Positions 56,743 through 64,000 of a stretch of 64,000 nucleotides of DNA are shown here, one piece after another. Source of the stretch: Bimastos eiseni. Lineage: Eukaryota; Annelida; Clitellata; Crassiclitellata; Lumbricidae. The notes beneath the pieces are model-generated. The model had not been told where the DNA came from, searched no databases, and was given only the letters and a program-made list of their open reading frames with translations. The position numbers and the translations under genes were made by a program. The stretch is taken from positions 51,016,068 to 51,080,067 of the forward strand of contig OY365806.1 in NCBI GenBank assembly GCA_959347315.1. The letters are read 5' to 3'. Within the stretch, counting starts at the first letter, position 1. Each line of letters starts with the position of its first letter.

Positions 56743-58050
56743 TGACAAAGTTATGATTGAAAAATGTTCGACTGTGGGAAATTCTAACTCTAAGAAAAAA
56801 ACGTTTAAAGTTCATCAACAATATGAAATGCAGAACAAATGTTTATGCATATTTTGAATAATGCTATTGGTTAGAATCTAAGCAGAATATAACGAACAAC
56901 TAATCATCAAGCTAGACAAAGAATAGAGCTTTCCAAAGAGGTCATGCGCGAAACAATAGTGTTATGGGAAGTATCAAAATTTTAGATGTAAATTTCACCA
57001 ATTTTCAACACAGTCACAAAAGCTAAACAAGGCCCTTTACAAAATCACGAAAATACACATTAAAACACTGAATTTCATCAAATGTGAGATGCCGGATAAT
57101 TAAGAACATATTTTTGCACATATTTATATTAAAATCTGAAAATGAGCGCAAATTGATTTTTGAGCGTTATTAGGTGTTTTTCTAGCAATGTAATCGGCAG
57201 ACATTCGACTCATTTTGATTCCTTGGGTCACATATGCATTAGCCATTTGCAATCCTACTCCATCTGTCTCGAAGAGCCTACCACGCTCATCCATAATCAT
57301 GACACGTCAATCGATGGTTTCAGGAAAAGTAAGAAACTGATTAATAATAATGTAAAGAATGAATAATATGATATTTATAAATTGCCAGACATCAATACTT
57401 GAATGACAGGCAAAGATGCAATGTTCCTTACACGAATGCTTCTCAAACTTTCTCATCTTTTGGACCGATATCTGTCAACTCAGCCCTTCTGCCAGAAACC
57501 ATTACTTTTCAACATCAGTCAGCATTTATGATGCACTATGGCAAAATCTAATAATACTGCCACTGTTTGTCATTACTATACTTTTGCTTCTGCTGCATAT
57601 TCAGAACTGTTTGCTGCACATTAACAATGCCTAAGGTTCAAAGTTTTATGTTTCACACAATATACGATTGAGCATTTTATTTGAGTACATAATCAAACTT
57701 GTGATTGCAGTGATTATTCCTTTTCCTGGTAACCAGGAACTGGTAACTGGCACCAGGCCATCGATCAAAGTTCAAGTAACACTGCCTTAGATCAGATCTA
57801 TGTGAAGGAGTGATTCAGTTACACCTGAGACTGCAGAGACTGTGAAACTACAATGCCTCAGTAATTAACAACAGCGGCAACAGCAAAAATAACAGCAATA
57901 ATAATAATAACAGTAAAAATGAAATAAGATTGACATAATGACATAAGAACATAAAAACACTGATGATGATAAAGACAAGTGACGACGATGTCAAACTAGA
58001 ACTTTATCAGCATTTCATCAATCACTATAAATAATGCAACGTATGCTTAA
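56743..58050. other. AGAP intron, no further feature
   Basis: AT-rich with an AAT/AAC-rich low-complexity patch near 57870-57920. No supported coding outside the AGAP exons. Confidence 0.5.
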
Positions 58051-58057
58051 AACTTAC

Positions 58058-58132
58058 CTGTTTAATGGGTATGTCTCTGCCAATGCCCTTTGGTTCTTCA
58101 TTCTTCACTTTCTTATCATCGTCTTTTCTGCC
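58058..58132 (-). CDS. AGAP: AGAP exon, pre-PH linker
   Basis: 25 codons, GRKDDDKKVKNEEPKGIGRD then IPIKQ. The GSGRAIPIKQ motif before the PH domain is typical of AGAPs. Acceptor TCTTACAG, donor CAG|GTAAGT, phase 0 on both sides. Confidence 0.92.
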
Positions 58133-58431
58133 CTGTAAGAGTAATGATTTCAAAAATGTGGCCAAGGATAAGCTAATCATGAATGCCATTTGGTCTCTTG
58201 GTAAAGTCAACCTTACAGTGTTTCCTGCTGAATCAAATTTCTCAGCTGTTTCATAAACCTAGTTCTATTATAAATTCAAGAGTCAATATTGCGTTTGGTG
58301 ATTAAAGGGTTTCCACCTCACATTAGCTACAGTTATACAGTTAAAACAGTTTCGCAGGGTTGATCGGTTACTTACAAGAGTAGAAATGGAACCTGAAAAG
58401 CCGCAGAAATGGAATGGTCGCTATGTAAACC

Positions 58432-58535
58432 AAGCTAATTGCAATCATTTTCATGATTCATGAGCACTGTAAACCTCAGTCCATCATAATTGCAATCATT
58501 TTAATGATTCATGCTGTAAACCTCAGTCCATCTTC
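58432..58535. repeat. Tandem duplication of about 50 bp
   Basis: TTGCAATCATTTTCATGATT ... CTGTAAACCTCAGTCCATC occurs twice with small differences, in an AGAP intron. Confidence 0.7.
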
Positions 58536-59493
58536 TATGATTGTTCATCAGACATAAACCCACACAATTCAAACCATTCATCAAGTTTGATGATGGTTCA
58601 CCCTGTAAAATCACATTTGCATTAAGTCAGTAAAAGAAATGCTCAAAACCAATGTACAACAGAAAAAGCCTTTTGAAAAAGCAACAAACAGCACAGAATG
58701 TGAAAAGCTAACATAAAGATTCAAAAACATTCCTATGCAACTGAAATTTAGTAGAAAGCAGAAGCACATTGATTCAGCACAGGATTTCACAAATATTTTC
58801 ATCTAGCTTCTAAACTAGGTTCACAGCAGCATTTCAAAACCATGAAATAATGCAATCAATTGTGCCTTAGTTTTATCTTTACGCACACATTTTTCATGTA
58901 CTTTGAATGGAGCCTTTCCATAATTGTCCTTTGGGCACAAGTCTAGCATCCATAACGAGTTACTGTTCTATAGTTAAATTACATCTGGAAAAAAAATTGG
59001 GGCTGAGTTATAAAAGGGTTTGTCTTAAAATGAGGCATGGTTTTAGTAGACTCTGGTTTATAATTAATGTACACATCCATACACATACTCATAGAAGAAG
59101 ATCCATACTTGTGAACATCTCTCTGTAACTTCAATAACACTATCTAGACCAAGCATAATTTTATATACACAAACACTATTAAATATATGTATACATCTAC
59201 GCAATTATAAAAATTAATTTGCCACACCCTAAAGAAGAGAAAGTGACATCCATAGCACGCAAAAAAAATGGGTGAAATGTGACTTCCAATTTAGTAACTA
59301 AATTGATAGATGTTAAAAAGCAATTGAAAGATGCTGAAATTGATTCACAAGTGTTAAAAGAGTTGGATGAGACTGATATCAAGGACTCTCATTCCAAGAA
59401 GTAAAGACTGTGGTTTTGAGGCAAAAACAATAACTCGGCCAATAGAATCATCAAAAAAGAAAGGAAACTGTAAGAATATATTATTAAAGAATA

Positions 59494-59893
59494 GATGACA
59501 AGGAAACTGTGACAATATAAAGAATAGAGGACAAGGAAATATAAAGAATAGAGGACATGGAAATATGAAGAATAGAAGACAAGGAAATATAAAGAATAGA
59601 GGACATGGAAATATGAAGAATAGAGGACAAGGAAATATAAAGAATAGAGGACATGGAAATATGAAGAATAGAGGACAAGGAAATATAAAGAATAGAGGAC
59701 ATGGAAATATGAAGAATAGAGGACAAGGAAATATGAAGAATAGAGGACAAGGAAATATGAAGAATAGAGGACAAGGAAATATGAAGAATAGAGGACAAGG
59801 AAATATGAAGAATAGAGGACAAGGAAATATGAAGAATAGAGGACAAGGAAATATGAAGAATAGATGACAAGGAAACTGTGACAATATAAAGAA
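59494..59893. repeat. 24-bp minisatellite bracketed by a 31-bp unit
   Basis: About 14 copies of AAGGAAATATGAAGAATAGA plus GGAC. In the left half the unit alternates between two forms (48-bp higher-order unit); in the right half it is uniform. A different unit, GATGACAAGGAAACTGTGAC continuing AATATAAAGAA, stands once at each edge. Because 24 is a multiple of three, open frames appear in several phases; they are not genes. In an AGAP intron. Confidence 0.93.
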
Positions 59894-60258
59894 CAGAGAA
59901 CAAGGAAACTGTGACATTGACAACATAGCAAGAAAGTAATTTGCAAAACTCAACATAGAATAAATCTTGACAAATGTTCCATCATATGACAATGTCTAGA
60001 CATCAATTTTTCAAGTTCATATTTCAATAATGAAACCATTTTGACACAGTCTCAAGCTGCCTCAGAGGAGACAAGGCAAAACAATTCTACTTGTTTCCAG
60101 CTTCTCAAAGCAAGAAAAAAAATTTTTCTATGGGCTTTCAGTGGCATAATAATCATCTTTAAGAAACTAATTTTCTTGGCATACTATAAAAGTCTACCAT
60201 CAGAAGCATTTATATAGCTGCACTTTCTCCCATGAACAGGGAGGGAAGGCAAACTTAC

Positions 60259-60351
60259 AGCAAATAAATTTGATCGCCTTCTACTTTTTCTGCTAGGTGT
60301 TGGTGTTGTATTAGGAGTTGAGAAATCCTTGTCATTGTCTCCTGACTGTTC
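60259..60351 (-). CDS. AGAP: AGAP exon, Ser/Thr/Arg-rich linker
   Basis: This is the most 5' secure exon of the gene in this window. AGAPs are Arf GTPase-activating proteins on endosomal membranes that couple a Ras-like GTPase domain, PH, ArfGAP and ankyrin repeats. The readable part, 14 exons from here to 45422, is 497 residues in one frame: linker 1-56, PH 57-104 and 216-262, ArfGAP about 267-385, ankyrin 398-485. This exon has 31 codons, including DFSTPNTTPTPSRKSRRRSN then LFA, matching the TPxPxxKxxRRxSLFA segment of vertebrate AGAPs. Acceptor ATTACAG, donor GCT|GTAAGT, phase 0. The GTPase domain must be upstream, beyond the window. Paralogue (AGAP1, 2 or 3) cannot be assigned; invertebrates usually have one gene. 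Confidence 0.88.
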
Positions 60352-61831
60352 CTGTAATCAGAGACCAACCATGCCTTCGACATTAGCACCCACCCACCTA
60401 AAGCCAAAAATCTGATCAAGCTACTTGTAAATCAGACCATGGCTTCAATACACCAACAACAGTGCATAAAACGGCACTTCATCTTCACCCCAGTTCAAGA
60501 ATCTTCCAAAAATGATAAATGGACTACTGCAAGCTTAGATATCACAAATAATTTTCAACAAGAAGGCAACTCTTGACCTATTCAACCATAAATAGCTTGA
60601 CCGGAATCAGATTACCTAAATTCCAGCAAAAAATCATGATTGTTCTACTCTGTACAGAAGCAAAAAACATCATCATGTAAAACATAACCAAAAGCACCAA
60701 AAGATTGTAATTTACTCCAATAAGTCAAATACATTCACTTAACAACACGTATTCTTTATACTACTTTATGGAAACATACAACAAGAGCCAATCTTATCCA
60801 AAGCAGTCACAAAGATCCTCCTTTACCCTAAAATACCACAGCAATTTCATTCTAGTCCACAGTAGGCCTACCACACTGATTCTGTCTTAACAAACAAAGA
60901 TTCTACTTGACTTGAAACACGACAATATACTATTCTACCTAAACGTGCAATATATTCCACCCACCATCTTAGCAACCATCAAGAGTGAATCAATGAAACT
61001 TGATATAGCACCTCTTCAAGAAATCTACTCAGCCAGCATGATGTTAATTTTCATTTCACCAACTGTTAGAACAATTAGCAAAACAAAGAAGGGGGGTACA
61101 TGCAATAATGGATAATACATTTAGGCGCAGAGCTGGGGAACCGAGTTCGATATCCATGTCTGTTGACTAGTCACTCTTTTGCTAGGCGGCAACGATGGCT
61201 AAATTAGATGTATAGCCTAATTTACATGGCTGCCCACAGTAAATTTGATTCCTGTAATAACTTTTCATCATTCGTTCATACTGTACTTGTAATCATACTG
61301 AGGTTCATCAGCTTGAAAATAAATGAAAATTAGTATTATTATGAATATGATTTTAAAAAAATACAAACCACCCAACAGAAACAGCTATACTGTCCAGAAA
61401 TCCCACACAGACAAAGTTGTACAAAACATTAAAATATTTATAAAATACTGGAGACATCAATATAAATATTTACATTAAAAAATGAAGTAACAAAATATAA
61501 TGATGAAAAATAAATAAAAAACTGATCATTAATGTCAAGTCAGACACAGAAAGTCACAAGACAACAGAGAGTTTGGTCTGAGTACAGAAAACAAACAAAG
61601 CAAACTGCCAAAACAAAGTAAGCAAACATATTCCAAAACTCAACTTGAACTCAAAATTGAAAAGTCAAATATTTCGATTTCAAGAAATGTGAAGAACATT
61701 TAGAAGACAAGGAAGCACGTCAACGAAATGACTAGACTGAAGACCCCAACACACTGGAACGTCAACAACTTATGAAGACTGGAAAAAATTATGCGCACTA
61801 ACGACAAAGACTGTAATTGTAATTACGACCA
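60352..61831. other. AGAP intron, no further feature
   Basis: AT-rich. A B-box-like GAGTTCGATATCC at 61143 might be a SINE relic but lacks a partner A box. No other structure seen. Confidence 0.4.
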
Positions 61832-61852
61832 CATTCATTCATTCATTCATTC

Positions 61853-62199
61853 TAGAGCTGTACTGATATCACTTTTTGCTGATTATGCCAATACCGATTA
61901 TTGCCAATTATTCATTTACCCATACCCGATTATTTAGCTGATTATTTAGCTGATTATTTCATTGTGTTTCCCAAGACATCCGGTTCCTAAAGATAGACCT
62001 ACTGCTACTGCCTATTGTTGTGATACAAGCAAACACTTGCTCCGTAGGAGATGTATGCATGTAGTTGGGGACTAATCCTAGGCAGGCAATACAGATTAGA
62101 CACACCGCCCGCCGTCCAACTGTGCCCAGGGTAATTAAGGGCAAGGAACGGCTGGCCTATTCACATTAATCGGCCGGCCGATTAATCGGTACAGCTCTA
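61853..62199. mobile_element. hAT-derived MITE, copy 2, perfect target duplication
   Basis: Ends TAGAGCTGTACTGATATC and, from the right, TAGAGCTGTACCGATTAATC, flanked by ATTCATTC on both sides (61845-61852, 62200-62207). It inserted into the ATTC-repeat tail of a LINE. The inside matches copy 1 on the opposite strand (hAT C-terminal remnant). Confidence 0.9.
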
Positions 62200-62207
62200 A
62201 TTCATTC

Positions 62208-62830
62208 GTTTCGATAATTTATATAGCGCCTCTTCAAGGGAAACTACTCATAGGTGCTCCCAGCCCAGCCACGGCCAAAAAGAAATGACTTTAGCAGCTT
62301 ACAAAAAGTAGGTAGATCATTGTAAGGGGAAGACAGAGGGCAACTGGGAGCCCATTCCAGGTGGATGGACCAACCACTGAGAAAGCTCGATGCAGCATTA
62401 GTGACGAGCGGGCTCTGGACACAAGAAGCTTGCCTTCAGCAGAAGAGCGCAGAGCTCTACGCGAAAGGAGTTCAGACACCGGACAACACAGTTCAGTCAA
62501 GTAGGATGGCGCCCAACCAGAGAGACACCGCCAAACTAGTGTCGCAATGCGGAAAGTAATGCGCTGTTGAACCGGTAGCCAGTGAAGGACATTGCGCATA
62601 TAAGCTGAAACCGGTGAAAATTTAGGTATATGTCCAATAAGCCTGGCCGCAGAGCGAAGAACGCGATCTAAACGCACCACTAAGTCACAGGGAAAACCAG
62701 CCAGAACAGCGCTGCAATGATCAATTCTGGTTACAAAAGCATGAATTAGGACTACTGAAGCCTCAAAGGAAAGAGAGCGAGTAACTGCACATATAGAGCA
62801 TCATCGATAGCAAGCTACTTCTAGGGTGCT
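62208..62830 (-). pseudogene. CR1/L2-like LINE, 3' end with post-RT domain
   Basis: - strand: LDRVLRSAARLIGHIPKFSPVSAYM, HWLPVQQRITFRIATLVWRC and SVVGPSTWNGLP are the post-RT blocks of CR1/L2 ORF2. The 3' tail has TTGAAGAGGCGCTATATAAATT and an ATTC repeat (GAATGAATG on the - strand) split by the MITE at 61853-62199. The RT core is absent. Confidence 0.82.
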
Positions 62831-63093
62831 TTACACAACAGTTCACTGTCGTCACAAGTATATATATATTAACGAAATTCAAAAACAAAGCATCATGTAG
62901 AAAGACTGGTTATAATAAGAAGTCTGTTTCGAGGGCTTCCTCAAGTAGGCATGATAAGAATTACACAGACATATATAAGAGGAAATGATTACTTAAGATA
63001 AGTCATGCTTGCCAAGATTAAGAAAAGCACATGCCTCACACAGATTATATATAACACAAAGCAACACAGAAGAGAAAGCAAAACAAAGGATCC

Positions 63094-63189
63094 AGATGAA
63101 GACTTTGCTGATGCCATGATACAGTCAAGCCAACATATGCCAACATGTGCTGATGCCATGATACAGTCAAGCCAACATATGCCAACATA
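63094..63189. repeat. Tandem duplication of about 43 bp
   Basis: GCTGATGCCATGATACAGTC through CAACATATGCCAACAT is present twice in a row. Confidence 0.85.
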
Positions 63190-63239
63190 ACCCAACAATG
63201 CTCCAAATTATAAACACACAGCAAGATTGACTAACTCAC

Positions 63240-63328
63240 CTCAGTCACAATCATCAAATCATCATCATCACTGACATTGTCATCATTGTTGTCATCATCA
63301 TTATCATTATTAAATGCAAACATGTAGA
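63240..63328 (-). CDS. Possible acidic AGAP exon
   Basis: 89 nt between acceptor TTGCATGCAG and donor GAG|GTGAG, ending in phase 0 as needed for the exon at 60351. It reads NNDNDDDNN, then VSDDDDLMIVTE. The GAT-repeat composition may be plain low complexity and no AGAP counterpart is known to me, so this is tentative. Confidence 0.35.
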
Positions 63329-64000
63329 CTGCATGCAATAAAAATGGAAATTCAGATATACAGTAAAAGTCATGTAATGACTGTTCCATTAACAGATGAA
63401 TGCAGTTAACATGTGTCCAAACCAAATTACACCGAATTAACATGTGGCTTCGCTCAAAGACTGGATATACACATTAGCCAACTCACACACAACCAAGTTT
63501 TTTATTGGATACTGACAATCAAAAATGGAATAATACAAGGTAGAATTACTGGGGAATTGACAGACAGCAGTAGGGAATAACCCTGAAGGGACTAAGGTAA
63601 TCTGGCAGAGACATCCTTACATCCAGGTTGAATTGATAGAGGATAGTGATTATTTGATGCATTATGCATGGAACAGCATACTTTGCTCAACTAAGTTAAC
63701 TATTTAGTTAACTATGAGATAAAAGGAAAAGTGAATAGAAAGAAACGTTAAGTAGATTGTAGAAACAAATATTTGAAAAATTTAACTTTGAATGTGTTAA
63801 TTTGAGTTAGACATGGTTCAAGGTTACTGTCTCACTAGATCTGAAGTGAATAGCTGGGTCTATAGCTATTCAAGTTACTTGGCTGATATTGGACAGTAGT
63901 GAAGTAGTTGGCATAGGCCGCTTGTAATTGGTTGTTCAGAAAAATTTATATATAAACTCATTAGTTTGCATCATAATTATTTGATTAACATTCAGTATAT
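63329..64000. other. Gene-free to window end
   Basis: AT-rich, probably further AGAP intron; no exon of the GTPase domain recognised. Confidence 0.4.

Noticed and set aside
57160..57366. 68-residue + strand frame as an exon
   Set aside because: No motif, wrong strand for AGAP, no plausible splice context.
59354..59992. Long - strand frames of 139-212 residues and a + strand frame of 100 residues
   Set aside because: They are translations of the 24-bp minisatellite (a multiple of three keeps all phases open).

Overview
The window looks like nuclear DNA from an invertebrate animal, probably marine. It is AT-rich, its genes are split by introns of about 0.5-8 kb with GT-AG borders, and transposon relics fill most of the rest: piggyBac, hAT, Tc1/mariner, CR1/L2-like LINEs, tRNA-derived SINEs and LTR elements. 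Nothing prokaryotic was seen. The phylum cannot be fixed from sequence alone.

Two host genes can be read exon by exon. POMK (protein O-mannose kinase) lies on the + strand at 37312-39822 as two coding exons giving 343 residues, a complete single-pass Golgi/ER pseudokinase-fold enzyme of the dystroglycan glycosylation pathway. The 3' part of an AGAP (centaurin-gamma) Arf-GAP gene lies on the - strand between 60351 and 45422 as 14 coding exons. They join in frame into 497 residues: a split PH domain, an ArfGAP zinc finger and ankyrin repeats, ending at a stop. The GTPase part should lie beyond position 64000. One further acidic exon (63240-63328) is possible.

The left third (1-24.8 kb) is a transposon graveyard built by insertion into insertion. 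A multi-exon Ginger/GIN1-type integrase gene (- strand, 15701-2375) has in its first intron a piggyBac (PB-A, 7453-15116). That holds a ZBED5/GTF2IRD2-like hAT (8778-13681), and that holds a second, intact piggyBac (PB-B, 9829-12051). Three of the four levels have target duplications readable to the base, and removing each insert restores the frame of its host. PB-B is therefore youngest; its 577-aa transposase keeps all three catalytic Asp. The integrase has lost two of its three catalytic acids and carries frameshifts.

From 16 to 36.7 kb come decayed piggyBac copies, three LINE fragments, an LTR element with a Gag-like ORF, and hAT-derived elements. One of these was hit by a 1.38-kb mariner with a single frameshift and by a probable solo LTR. 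From 40.9 kb on, AGAP introns and flanks hold hAT and piggyBac MITEs with clear target duplications, LINE debris, long AT/TATG microsatellites, a 24-bp minisatellite and a perfect 18-bp hairpin. No RNA genes (other than SINE heads), CRISPR arrays or operons were found.
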